From positions 558,001-622,000 of the forward strand of contig FJUW01000010.1 of the NCBI GenBank assembly GCA_900074885.1: a DNA stretch of 64,000 nucleotides, given 5' to 3'. Shown here piece after piece: positions 23,849 through 39,200 of the stretch. This stretch comes from Rhynchosporium graminicola (Eukaryota; Ascomycota; Leotiomycetes; Helotiales; Ploettnerulaceae). The notes beneath the pieces are model-generated. The model saw only the letters and a list, made by a program, of their open reading frames with translations. It was not told the DNA's origin and did no database searches. Position 1 is the stretch's first letter, and each line of letters begins with the position of its first letter. Made by a program: the position numbers and the translations under genes.

Positions 23849-26441
23849 ATGGACAAGCGCAAAGTTAATAGCGGAGGTCCGACAAGCGAGGAGTTGGACG
23901 ATCGTGCTGCGAAGAGAAGGAAGCTTCCGAATAGTGTCAGTGATTATCTTTTTCCCTTTTTTTGTTACGCGGGGTAGGGGACTGAACAGGTGAATGATGG
24001 AGTGCGCGATGTGGGTTGTGCTTTGTATTGGCGACCGATGGTCGCAGGGACTCGAAGTGGTGCACCGAAGGCTCACACGACCTGCACCATCATTCGTGCC
24101 TCCGCGTTACTTACTTATTCAATGTAGCGGGCAGACAAGGCTGACAAGATGGCAGGACATCGACCTTATGCAGGGCGAAACTGCAGAAACAACCACGCAG
24201 GTAGGCCTCAAATTATTGGAAACATTCCGGCACACAGCAGACAAAAGGTACGCTCTCTCTATTTCACAACGCGACAAGGCGCACTTCCTCCAGCCTCTTA
24301 CGGGCAACATTAATACATCTTGGAGACGTGAAAATCTGGGGGCTACATTTGTCTATTCTCCTTCCGCATATGATTAATTCCACAAAGTCCTGCACCATAT
24401 CACAACCATGTGCCATGCAGTTTAACTGACAAATACCGCAGCGGACGTCTTGTTGCTACACCCTTCCTTACTCTGCCCAAGAGGCAGCAGTTTCCCGATT
24501 ATTACGAAATGATCCGGATGCCAATTGCATTAGATACTATCGAGGCGAAACTCAAGCGTCACGAATTCCCAACTCTTACCACCCTCGAAAGTTACATCAA
24601 GCGAATGATAGCGAATGCGAGGGAATACAATCGGCGAGGCTCTGAGATATTTGATGATTCTGAGCGTCTAAGAAAGGCCTTGAGTAATTTCATGACAAGA
24701 TGGAACCCAGCGTACAAGTTAATTCCTGGGTACGCACCCTTTCCAACGCCACTCCCTGATACTCCTGAACCTACAAGCCGTACAGAAACCGCCGACAGTG
24801 ATGAAGATGCCCCAGGTGAAGCTGATTACGAAGCTCCACCGACTACCACTAAGAAAGCGCGTGGCCGGCCTCCCAAGAACCCCCAGGCTCCGAGAAAGAG
24901 TGCCACTCCTGCACTGTCTGAATTTCAATATTCTGGGGGCGGCTTCCAAGGTTTATCTTTTCAAGATGCCCAAGAGAAGTTTGTGGATGACTGCATCGCG
25001 CAAAAGGAGTACCCAGAGTAAGTGAACCTGCCCGTGGGAGGATCAAGAATGTTAATATGGTATTGAAGGGATGATTTTGCAGCTTTTGCACCATTCGTTG
25101 AGCTCCCTTCAAAAGTGGACTACGCAGATTACTACAAAGTTATCGATCATCCTGTCAGCTTAAAGACACTCAAGAAGGGCGTAAAAGGTGTTCGTGGCAA
25201 GTATGCACCAACCGGTATCTCAAACTACGCAACCTGGAGCGCATTCGAGGACGAGGCTAGTCACATTTGGAAGAACGCATTCAAGTACAACGAGGATGGC
25301 AGTGACATCTTCGTACTTGCGCTTGAGTTCAAGGTAAGGCGGCATATGTCAGACTTGCTGGGCTCAATGCTAATGTCCTAGGGTTTCTTCACCAAATTAT
25401 TAATGGAGGCTAAGAAGGCTGCGCCCGATGGAGCTCCCAAGATCAAATTACAGATTAAGCAACCCCAGGCCGCGGTCCCAAATGCTGCGCAGCAAAAGTT
25501 CACGTTGAAGTTCCCAGGCAGACCGACTCCTGCTGCTGCTTCCCCTACCCCAACTCCACTGGCTGCAATCCGTGCGAACGGTTCGACAGCGTTTGCTGTC
25601 AGTAACGGTGCCGGGCCTCGCAATCCATTTGCCTCTGTAACGCCTGCTCCCAGTCTGGAGCAACTAGAACGTGCAAGGAGTGCATCGGGCTCTGTACCGT
25701 CACCGACGGGTTCTAATCCTGCCCTCGTCAAGAATGAGGAAGCAAGTCGAAATTCGCCTGCAGTTCTAGCACCATTCAATAATCTTCGCGCATCCAGCCA
25801 GTCTGTTTCATCACCTGGCTTAGCTACAAATGGCATGCTACCACCAACGACTCCTGGAGTATCCAATGCCTACAACACTGGTGGATTCGCGCAGTCCTTC
25901 AATCATCAAGCCCAATATAATCCCCCCAATCCAAGCTTTGACTCGAAGTGGCGTCAACCAGGTAAAAGTATGATTCGACTAATATTTTCTCTCTTCTTTG
26001 CTCCCGCTAATTGTCACAGATGCATCTGATGCTATGATCACGAACCTGAGCCTCGCAACTCATCCTGGACTCAATATCTCTAAGCATTTCCGTATGGACT
26101 TGCCACCTTCGGCAAACATGGCTCAGCAGTCCATTACTATCAATCTCCCGTCCACACACTATTACCTTCAAATCAAACCTTCAATTGCCCAAAATCTGCT
26201 CGATCGTCAACATAAGCTGTTCGTCACATCCGGAACCCAGAGACTGCATGCAATGCCCCTGATCCCTGGTCATCCCGTAGATCACCGACATCCTCTTTTT
26301 GAGGCCCGGTTATTACCAGGTGTGAATAGAATTGACATAGAATTGATTGCAGCTTTGCCAAAGGGTTCCTCCAAGCCCCCCAATGGACAAGAAGTTGAAT
26401 TAGAGAAGATCACCATCTTTGCGAACCTTCTGAAAGCTTAA
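23849..26441 (+). CDS. RSC chromatin-remodelling complex tandem bromodomain protein (Rsc4-like)
   Basis: Six exons (23849-23935, 24156-24247, 24442-25017, 25069-25333, 25382-25961, 26020-26441) give 673 residues. Bromodomain 1 contains PFLTLPKRQQFPDYYEMIRM, PIALDTIEAKL and NAREYNRRGSEIFDDS (residues about 60-165). Bromodomain 2 contains PFVELPSKVDYADYYKVIDH, PVSLKTLKKGV and NAFKYNEDGSDIF. An AT-hook-like KKARGRPPKN lies between them. The conserved C-terminal domain includes SITINLPSTHYYLQIKPS and PGVNRIDIELIAALPKG. The layout fits Rsc4-type subunits that read acetylated histones for the RSC nucleosome remodeller. The basic start MDKRK..AAKRRKLP suggests nuclear import. The exon 1/2 joint uses a weaker donor (GTCAGT) and is the least certain part. 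Confidence 0.88.
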
Positions 26442-27869
26442 GGGGTGGAGGTACTTAATCCTTATCACAGGACCTTTTTAGGCTGGCGTAGTTGCAGGTG
26501 TGGGAAAGGTCATGGGATGGCGCATATTGATCTTCGCCTAAGAAGATAAAGGGCGTTTGTATAATATTATAGTATTTGAGTCAACATTCATCACGCATGA
26601 GAATTTCAGAAACTCCAGCACGGAGATGACTTTTGTTAAGTAGCTCACAGAATAGAATAACTGTTGTGCAGTAGCAATTATCTCGTCCATATCTGTTTAT
26701 GAACTCGTGACCATGCAGTTCTAACTACAGCTTGAGCTGTAGCTAACCTTAACCTCCTGTTACCTCTATCGTATGAAGACATAGCACCGCAACGTGACTT
26801 GACTCAAAAATGTCTACGTTCCGTTGACAGCCTCATCTTTGGCGAAGCGAAGCCTTGTTTACCATGAAATCATCACCTAATTGTTAACCTCCAGTGAACT
26901 GCCTGACGGAAGTCGTAAGATTAGAGATGCAATCCGTGACGATATTAGAGGATACTAACATCAAAATGCCACCTTTAGTCTAATAAATATTTGATGACTT
27001 CCGTCAAGTGACAACTTCAGGAGACGACTGTGCTTCCTGCAGGAACTTTACTAGAGCCCGGAGGTGGAGTCATGAGTGTGTCCGATGAACGATGTTCAAT
27101 AATTTTTTTAAATGTACGCAGCGAAAAGTTTTGGGACATTAAGAAGAAGACACTTTCAACTTGAGCTCATCACCGGACAATCCTCCTTCCCAACAGAGAA
27201 ACACTCCTTGCATCGATTTCCGCTCCGAGGCGGTGAGCGTATGTTGATTCCAGTGCCTTCTCTCGATGTTAGAGCTAGGATACAAAGGTCCAAGGTACCT
27301 ACCGTAGGAAGCCCGAAGCTCAAAATCCACTTGTTTACAGCCAGAAAAAATTGACAAGAGTCAATATTGACAGGAAGAAGGAAGGTGACTTTCAGATACT
27401 GTATAATAACGGCGATTCTGACGAAGTCTACGTAGGTGAGTACACTACTGCTTTGTCCAAACACTTCCTGTCAACTTCCGCTCCATACCAAGAGTCACAC
27501 AAGCTAGGTAGATGCAGTCAAGATCTAATTCCAAGAGGAGAAGGCAAGTAAATATACCGGGGAGAACGGTTAACCGTTCCTGTGGGTCTACATTTTACCG
27601 CATTCTGCAAAGCCATCTTGTAAGATTGAGTGTCAATTATGAAAAACGACAATTGATTTGCTGGGGTCTTCTTATCAGGTCTTCCAGCTCCACATTTATG
27701 TCCATTTTGTGATTGGCTTCTTCCTAGCGTCATCATAACCGAACGGCAGCTAAATCCACGCCTGCACACCTCTTTTGAACTTTTTTCTCGAGGTTCCATT
27801 TTCAACCTCGCCCTCCCCGCCTTACCTTCAACTCCCATTTCTCAAACCCCAAAACTACATACAATCATC
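26442..27869. other. Long intergenic region upstream of SSB
   Basis: 1,428 bases with no supported gene. It holds an 18-nt perfect hairpin CTACAGCTTGAGCTGTAG (26725-26742) and an inverted repeat TGACGGAAGTC at 26904-26914 and 26996-27006. The last 150 bases are pyrimidine-rich and form the promoter and 5' UTR of SSB. The open frame at 27112-27354 has no similarity I know. Confidence 0.45.
26904..27006. repeat. Inverted-repeat element, 11-bp arms
   Basis: TGACGGAAGTC and its exact complement bound a 103-bp AT-rich segment. It could be a tiny non-autonomous DNA element or a degenerate one; no duplication of the target is certain (AGTGA words flank both sides loosely). Confidence 0.4.
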
Positions 27870-31750
<3,881 letters not shown>

Positions 31751-32201
31751 ATTACGAATTTGCTAAACAGCACATGGAGCAATGGTCGGTGGATGTTGCA
31801 TGATTTACTAGGCATAGATTGGCTAATCTGGTTCTGGTGCTTCCCCTGGGTCCTAAAAGTCATTTGCGAGTTTGTGATCTGGCTGCTTTGTGATCAAGGA
31901 ATGTTTTCTTCCTTTCCTACGGGCATAAAGCGCGCTTTGTAGATTAGGAAGGGAGAAAGTTAATCAAATTGAACAAAAACATGAGAAAATACCTTTTGGT
32001 TTTGGCTTTCGTGACTAATGCAGTGATACGGAATAAACGCTCGCCGAATCCTGATCTTGTTAGCCTGTTAGAAGGTTGTCTTGACAAATAGCATGAGCAA
32101 AAAAAAGCACATGGACTGTGGCATTTTTGTATGACCATCACTTTCCTTACTCGAACCTATTTCTTGGACAGTTCCGTAGATATCTGCTCTATCTGCTATA
32201 A
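31751..32201. other. Convergent intergenic region
   Basis: 451 bases between the 3' ends of SSB and the F-box-like gene; presumably both 3' UTRs. No gene seen. Confidence 0.45.
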
Positions 32202-32816
32202 CTATAGGTATGCAGCGTTTTCACACGTCTTGAGAAGCTCAGTAACATCCCTCAGACCTTCCAACCCCTCATCTCCGTCATCCTCACACCTCCCCTCCCA
32301 CAGTCTCACTCTCTCCAGATACGGGTCTCTCAGCAGCGTAGATAACCTCTTCCAATTCTCAAATCCTTCTCCTTTCCCGAGCGACTTCAGGAAGCCCTTC
32401 TTAACCACAACGTCCAAGCTGCGCAACTTCCCATTCAAGACACAGTCTTCGAGCACCGGACACAGAGTTTTACAAAAGAAATCCTTAGTCCCCCAGCGTA
32501 TAATCATCACTCTTAGAGAACGTATCTGACGTCTGTTATCCTGAAATTGAGAAGAAAGGAAGTAACCCCAGTCCTCGTTGCGCCGGCGTATGGTTAGGGA
32601 GAATTGGTTGCAGGTAAAGTAGAGGGGCCGGAGCTCCTGGTATAGTTGAGAATTTGCTAAGAGGAGGTTCTTTGGAAATGACGGGTGGATTGGTTCTCTA
32701 AAGGGGGAGGAGACTGTGGAGAGCGAGATAGATTGGAGTGATGAGGTGCATATCAAGATGTAGATTTTGTATCGGATTTCTGGGGGCAGGTCGAGAATCC
32801 GGAAAGGTTTTGGCAT
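32202..32816 (-). CDS. F-box-like hypothetical protein
   Basis: A single exon of 204 residues. The N-terminus MPKPFRILDLPPEIRYKIYI carries the LPxEIRxKIY signature of fungal F-box-like or 2EXR-type proteins. The middle (LLLANSQLYQELRPLYFTCN, NRRQIRSLRVMIIRWG) follows the usual pattern in which an ancestral-residue line and a conserved LRSLR strand come after the leader. Function unknown; F-box proteins of this size usually recruit substrates to SCF ligases, which is inference. It is divergent from the mitochondrial recycling factor gene with only 264 bases between starts. Confidence 0.7.
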   Translation of the reverse strand: MPKPFRILDLPPEIRYKIYILICTSSLQSISLSTVSSPFREPIHPSFPKNLLLANSQLYQELRPLYFTCNQFSLTIRRRNEDWGYFLSSQFQDNRRQIRSLRVMIIRWGTKDFFCKTLCPVLEDCVLNGKLRSLDVVVKKGFLKSLGKGEGFENWKRLSTLLRDPYLERVRLWEGRCEDDGDEGLEGLRDVTELLKTCENAAYL

Positions 32817-33080
32817 TGTGAGCTGTTGTGTAAGAAATGCGAATATGATAATTATGGTTGAGCGTTACCCAAGTCAAATACTTGTTGGATCAATGAGGTA
32901 ATGTAGAACGAGTCTACAGAAATCGTAAGTCCTAGAATGCTGTCGCCACAAACGTATAGGTAGTGTTGATGATCCAACGAAGGCGGAGGCGAGGCAAGGC
33001 TGTCGACGCCTCGTCAAAGTCACCAAACATTTTTGGAAATTCAGACTTCAGTCAATAAAAGCAAATTGTCTCTCACAACC
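32817..33080. promoter_or_regulatory. Compact divergent promoter
   Basis: 264 bases shared by the F-box-like gene (minus) and the mitochondrial recycling factor gene (plus). A GC-rich segment near 32970-33010 is the only compositional landmark. Confidence 0.4.
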
Positions 33081-34054
33081 ATGCCTTCACCATTGTCCAT
33101 TCGTGCAAATGTTCTCCGACGACCAATCTCAAGATCTATAACGCGTACAGAGTACCAATTGATGCAAGTAATACGTCCATACTTCAATCAACAACACTAA
33201 CCTTATAGCAGCCTCAAACCATCACCCCTCTCCCAGATTCGCTACGCCAGGCCCACATTCTCCCTCCCCTCCCGACAACAATTCTCCAATACGCCATTTC
33301 TCCTCAAAAAGAAAGGACGAGCCGACCGAGAGGAAGCAGCCTCCTCCCAATCCGAGGAAGTAGAGGACCCTTTCGATTTTTCATCCCTCGAGACCGGGAT
33401 TGAGAAAGTCCTTGACAAGCTAAAGAATGACCTATCAAAGCTACGGACGGGAGGCAGGTTTAATCCGGAGGTGCTGGAGAGTTTGAGAGTGCATTTGGTG
33501 AAGGATAGTAAAAACAGTGAGAAGTTGGGGGATTTGGCGCAGGTGTTGCCGAAGGGAGGTAGGAGCTTGATGATTTTGGTTGGGGAGAAGGATGTAAGTT
33601 GTATCCTGCTTTCTTTACAACAGAAAAGCATTGGATGAGACCTGCGATATTTCATACGAAAACGGATATTTGGTTGATTGGAAGCATACTGATTGTAGAA
33701 TAGCATGTCAAACCTATCGTTTCGGCAATCCAGGCTTCGAAAGACCTCAACTTACAACCTGTTCAAGACTCGCAGAACGCTACTCAATTAAACGTCCCTA
33801 TACCTCCACCTACGAAAGAATCTCGAGATCAGGCACTATCAGCAGCTAGCAAGACGGGAGATACTGCCAATGCCGGGATCAGAACTGCCAGAGGAGCAAT
33901 GCAGAAACGTCTCCGGGCTATGGAGATTAAGAAGGCGGTACGTCCTGATGATCTGAAGAAGGCATCCAAAGATATGGAAAAGATCGTGGAGAAGGGTGTT
34001 GCGGATGTCAAGAAAACGGTTGATGCTGCAAGAAAAGGCATGGAGCAATCTTGA
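33081..34054 (+). CDS. RRF1: Mitochondrial ribosome recycling factor
   Basis: Exons 33081-33167, 33237-33593 and 33704-34054 give 264 residues. The N-terminus is a basic, Ser/Arg-rich presequence (SIRANVLRRPISRSITRTEY). The RRF domain follows: LKNDLSKLRTGGRFNPEVLE, LPKGGRSLMILVGEKD, HVKPIVSAIQASKDLNLQPV, NVPIPPPTKESRDQ and the C-terminal KRLRAMEIKKAVRPDDLKK. It dissociates mitochondrial ribosomes after termination. Intron 1 skips a nearer AG (33208) that would break the frame and uses the pyrimidine-tract AG at 33236, which keeps phase. The 5' exon is therefore less certain than the rest. Confidence 0.88.
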
Positions 34055-34145
34055 AGAGTTAGACATGATATGATATGTATTCTACAAACATTTGTACACT
34101 ATAGTAGGACAGTAGAAATACCAGACGCAAGATCTAATTCCTGCG

Positions 34146-35236
34146 CTACGCTGCTTGCTGCGGATTAGGATCCCTCATATTAGCTGGCAACAGTTTCCTT
34201 AATGTGTCTTCGAACTTCTTCCCATCTGCGGGGAGATACGTCTCATTCCTTCTCGTAAGTGCCGAAACCTGTGCAAGCACGTCTCCCGGATTCGCGACAT
34301 CTTGCGGACATTCATACCGTCCAGCAACCCACTGCTTCATCAAAGCCTCCTTATCATCCTTTGAAAGCTTCCCAGCCTTCCTATACACACCCTTCGACCT
34401 TCTCCTCTCCTCCGCATTCTCAAACAGCGTTCCAGCGCCCGACATCATCTTCGCATGATGATCCGACGCACTCTTAAACTCCGGGCTCACATTATCGGTC
34501 GCAACAGCCATTTTGTATACCAGCGATTCCATGACACCCCTCGGACTGGAAATAACAGGCGGTCCCCATCTCGCCAGATCCTCTGCACTGGTGATTGGTT
34601 TGTACGGCGCTTGAAACCCTCCCATCCTATCGTCGTAATACTCCAATTCCTCTGGTGTCATCGGTATAGGCGCGCCTTCATCCTCAGTCTTCTCTCTCGG
34701 TCCTCGATCTCCTCCACGTCTGTTGCGTTTGGCTCCTCGTCCTTTCCCTCTCCCTCTGCCTCTTCCTCTAATACCTCCTCTTCCCCTAGCTCCACCGCGC
34801 CCACCGTCCCGGCTGGAAGCAGGGTTAGGTCCTCTGAAAGCGACTCGTGGTGCGAAACTAGAGCCGCCTCGAGGAGCAAATCTACTGTCTTCTCTGCGAG
34901 TAAATTGCTGTGGTGGTCTGGCGGCGAGGGAACGGGCATCGATGCCGCGTGATGGGTTGGGTGCTAGGGAGGAGACTTCGTTGAGTATGTCTGGATTACT
35001 GTACTGACGAGTGATTCGAAGTTTATCTACAGAGCAAATTAGCAATCGACCACACACAGACTATCTGGCCTGAAGCTGGGAGAAGAAATACCTCCACTAT
35101 CATCCTCTTGAGCAGATCGAGAAGCGGAAATCGAGAATTGTCTTAAAGAAGCTGCGATACCGTCTGTGACTCTGGCTAGATCATGGGCTGCAGGTCTACT
35201 GCGACCTATGGCCGAGCTTACATGCCATTTAAACAT
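34146..35236 (-). CDS. RG-rich protein with mitochondrial presequence (function unknown)
   Basis: Minus-strand exons 35236-35092 and 35026-34146 give 341 residues. The start has a mitochondrial-type leader (MFKWHVSSAIGRSRPAAHD, then SLRQFSISASRS, a typical cleavage region). Residues about 85-135 form an Arg-Gly/RGG tract (GRGGARGRGGIRGRGRGRG). The C-terminal half is globular and conserved-looking (MTPEELEYYDDRMGGFQAPY, ARWGPPVISSPRGVMESLVY, LMKQWVAGRYECPQDVANPG). This end resembles fungal mitoribosomal small-subunit accessory proteins, but I cannot name the family with confidence. Neighbouring a mitochondrial recycling factor gene is suggestive only. Convergent with that gene, 91 bases apart. 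Confidence 0.7.
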
Positions 35237-35527
35237 GTTAGGTTGCTGGCAGGGAAGAATTCAACAGCAATCCGAGGTATCAAATTAACTGTTCGTCGAA
35301 AAATGTTGATGCCTCGCTTCATGCCTCACAGAGCTTCGTACAAAACAGACCCACATGCATACAATACAGTACGACCTCCCCTGCTCCCATTCATGCACAA
35401 CATCTACAACAACCCTCTAACATGCATGCAAATTCTTCGCAAATAGAAAGAAAGTCGCAATTTCCTCACCATTCCGAAACATCAAGTCCAACCAAATCCG
35501 ACCAAATTCGCATTCACGATTACAAAC
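35237..35527. promoter_or_regulatory. Divergent promoter (mitochondrial RG protein / CDC26)
   Basis: 291 bases shared by two divergent genes. No specific element could be assigned. Confidence 0.4.
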
Positions 35528-35824
35528 ATGCTCCGCCGCAAGCCAACAGCCATAACCCTCACCACAGAAGACATAGCGATCTACGAGGACTCCCGCGCGC
35601 GCGAAGCACAAGCCCAAGAGGAAGAACATCAAGCCGCTTTAGAAGCAGAGAGGAGAGCTCAGTACGATACACCGCAACGCCAGTCGCAGAATACACGCGA
35701 TCCGAATGATGAGTTGAGACCTTTGCCGGCTGATAGGGCGAGGGCACAGCAGCAACAGCACGTTAAGACGAGGGAGGAGAGATTGGGTATTGGGATGGGG
35801 AATGCAGGGGGTTCGAGGGGATGA
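35528..35824 (+). CDS. CDC26: Anaphase-promoting complex subunit Cdc26
   Basis: A single exon of 98 residues. The N-terminus MLRRKPTAITLTTEDIAIYE is the conserved Cdc26 segment, the part that threads through the TPR superhelix of APC6/Cut9 and stabilises the complex. The remainder (EAQAQEEEHQAALEAERRAQ, then a Pro/Gln/Arg-rich tail) is helical to disordered and variable. The start is fixed because the conserved motif begins at Met1. The role in the APC/C is known from the family; no regulation is visible. Confidence 0.85.
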   Translation: MLRRKPTAITLTTEDIAIYEDSRAREAQAQEEEHQAALEAERRAQYDTPQRQSQNTRDPNDELRPLPADRARAQQQQHVKTREERLGIGMGNAGGSRG

Positions 35825-36237
35825 GGGGAAGGGAGAAACACGAGGCTAGGTTGACCTGGATATGATTTATGAGTTGGGCAGGAGGTTGACGGATGTCACA
35901 ATGTACGAACGAATACCATGATGCGGAACGAAGCACCGATAAGCTTTGAAATTTATCTCTATTCCCCTCTCCTCTACAGGGCAAGGTCCTGTGAAGCGCC
36001 GGAATCCTCAGAGCATGTCCATACCATGCGGCCACCCACCAGCAGACTATGCACAATCCCAGCTCTCTGCCCGGCCAGGAACCAAAGATCTTCTTTCTTT
36101 CTTCTCGCTATCTTTCACGAAGCAAATACCAACAGAAATTAACGAGATCATCGCTCTTCGATGTGTTCTCTATCCCCGGGAACGCCGTTTCGCTAAATGC
36201 AGAAAAAAATCAATGCTTTCCTCGATTACCATGGTAC
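35825..36237. other. Convergent intergenic region CDC26 / TAF2
   Basis: 413 bases between the 3' ends of CDC26 and TAF2. No supported gene. Confidence 0.4.
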
Positions 36238-39200
36238 CTACTCCGCGAGTCTTCGCAAGAACCCTGGGGGTACTTTCAATTTCAAGATACGTGAACGCTT
36301 TTTGGATGGAAGTGGACTTGCTGAGTGTGCGATTGTGTTCGAATTCTTCATGGGTAGGGGTGTGCGGATCTTCAGGATAGTAGGGGTCCGGTGTACAGGA
36401 GGCGGCGGAGGTGGTGATATTGACTGGGAAGTGTTCGATAGAACAGGACTTGGAGGAAGTGCGTGTCTTTGGGTAGGAGCAGCTGGAGGAAGTGCGGTCC
36501 TTGGAGCTGCAGGAGCTGTGTGAGTTTTCTGAGGAAGAGGTGTTCTACCATTTGTCGAAGTCTGTGGGAGAGGGGTTCTGTTTGTAGAAGAGGTTTGTGG
36601 TAGCGCGGTCCGAGGCGCTGATGTACCTGTGGGTAGAGCGTGTCGCGGCTTAGGAGAAGCTTTAGGCCCAAGAGATGGCCAGGAAGATTGTTTAGGACCT
36701 GGCGAGTCGCTCTTTGTAGATCTAGCTCGGGCTGGTGCAGGACTTGGTGGTTGCCGTTGAATTTGCATAACTCTTTGAATACCTAGTCCTGACATTGCGA
36801 TTTTGACTATTTTGCTTCTCTTTCGTGGGCGATCGTCAGAACTGGGTGTATGCTCTGGTGCTGGCCGCTTTGGTGCAGATTTAGGTGGAGGTGGTGCCAT
36901 GGATTCGACCGAATGTGTTGCCTGTTTTGTTGTTGGTGGAATGGCAGGTGTAGGAGTCGAAGTACGGTTGAGAGTGAGTTTGAGGCTTTGGGAAGACTTT
37001 GGAGGAGTTGGTTTTGGAATCGGCATCGGTACCATTACTGGGGCAGGTGGAGGTGGAGGTAAAGAAGGTTTTGGAGGCTCGACAACTAAAGTGGCAGGTG
37101 GCAGTTGTCTGAACGGCTTCGTGCGAATCTTCTCTTTCTGAGTGAATAACAGCTTGCCCTAAGTAACAACGAGTCAATATTCTACTGGAAACGAATGAAG
37201 CACAGGATTTTACCTTGCCCGCATAAGTGACCCTCCAGTATCTGGGATACACCAATTTAATAGTCAGGGATTCGACGGAACTGTAAATGATCTGGCAGAT
37301 ATCCAGGATATCAAACTGCTCAACAAATCCGATGACAGTCGATTTCACAGCCTCCCAAAGAGCTTCCTTCAATACCTCGTTGTCCCTGAGTTCGACTTTA
37401 AGGGCAGCCAAGGCACCATCGAGAGTTTTTGTTCGGGCAATGAGTGCTGCACGAGCTTCCGCATCACGAGTAACATCTTCCTCGATGATCAACCCACCAT
37501 CTCCTTCCCCTTCGGCATTGTCTGAACCACCTGTTAAGACGACTCCAGAATCGCTCATTACGACGTCCTTTTCACCATTTACTGCCGCTTCACCATTAGT
37601 CTTGGCGTTAGAAGGCTCGGGTCTTTTGTCGTGTCCAAATGCAATTGCAGCCACACCCACGCAAAATACTTCGAAAAGATGTCTGCGGACATGTGGTGAA
37701 GGATCTGTGCTTGCGGCGTTGAGTAGCAGGCAAGCAATATTGTTATTTGTAAGATATCCCAGCTCGATGAGTGATGCAAATGCTTTGATTCGCACGTATT
37801 CGGAGTTACCATCATGAAGATACTGGACGAATTCCATAGCGTTGAGAGGTATGATCTTAGCGTTCATAAGACGCTGCTTACAATCCAAGACTGTGACTGT
37901 GAAGCAATTCTGATAAGACTCGATCCATTCGTCGTTGCGACGATAACGATCAAGTTCATCAACGACCGCCTTTCGGTACTCCATAGGCTCAGGATCTTCC
38001 TCATCGTCCCCCATGTCAAGAATATTCGAGGCTTCCCTCTTTGGAATCAGAGACTCTGCCAGCGCAGACAAGAGAGTAGTGATCTTGAAATTGTCGGAGA
38101 ATTGGTTGTTCGAATTCTCATTGAAACGGAGGACGTCGAGAAGTATCTTCCGGGCCTTCTTTGGGCAATTACCATTACTATCTCTGATCAATGAAAGAGC
38201 CTTGATTATGGCCATCTCGACCTTGTAGGCTCTTTTATCGCTGAAGTCGTTCGGCTGAGGGGTCATGCTCCCAGGGTAGCAGAATAGCTCCGAATATGCC
38301 TTCTCGAGTTGCTTCAAGCCTATAAAAGAGGCTGCAGGACTAGCGTGGGTCGTGAGGGCCAGGGCTGCCATGGTTCGAATACCGTGGAAATAGCGCGTGT
38401 CCATCATAGTTCTGGTCAGGAATGTCGACACAAGTGGATGGGGCGGCACCGTTTGAAGCCACAGCATGGACTCCTGTTGAGCAACGACATCCTTGTCCTG
38501 CTGAAGCTGGGAGACGTACATATAAGAAGCCATGCCTGGAAATTGCCTTTCACAGAGCCATTCGAAATCTGCGTCAACTCTGATCCACTCGTAAGACTCC
38601 ATGTCCATCTTGGCCTCTGTATCTGCATCCCATTCCCTCAGATCCCACGCCTCTTTCTCCTCCTCCTTTTGTAGAACATCTCCCAGACAGTACAATAGGG
38701 AGTCTTCTCCGCCTTCCGCATTTGGGTCTGCTCCTGCGGCGTTCAGACGCTCTTTCTGCTTTCGACTTCGTTTTAGTCGCTTGTACTTCGTGTTGTAAGG
38801 AATGTCGATCTTCTGATTTGCTTCTCGGATCTCCATAATATGCTCGTAGGGAGTACCATCAGCCTCATGAATACGTATCGTCATTGGGCCAGTGAAGACA
38901 GGCTGAACGTCGGGCGCGTAAATCGAATGAACTTCTTCCTTGATTTCGCGGAGGAAGGAGTCCTTTTGCAGATCTCTTTGCGTCGGCATCGTATCTTGCT
39001 TCTGAGAAATCGATAGCTCCACGCACAATCTCTTCTTGTTGAATTTCTGTGTGATGTGGAACCTTGGACATCCTGATCCTAGGACCCATTCCTTCCAAAA
39101 GGTATCAAGCTGTCGGTATTTCGTGATCTTCTCACACAGTTTGCGGAAGCTATCTGTCGAAAGTGTATTTTCAGAAGCAGTATTCGCCTGAAGAATGATC

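Noticed and set aside
38309..38674. Several long + strand open frames inside TAF2 (37287-41011)
   Set aside because: They are antisense shadows of a 1,524-residue TAF2 frame with clear similarity.
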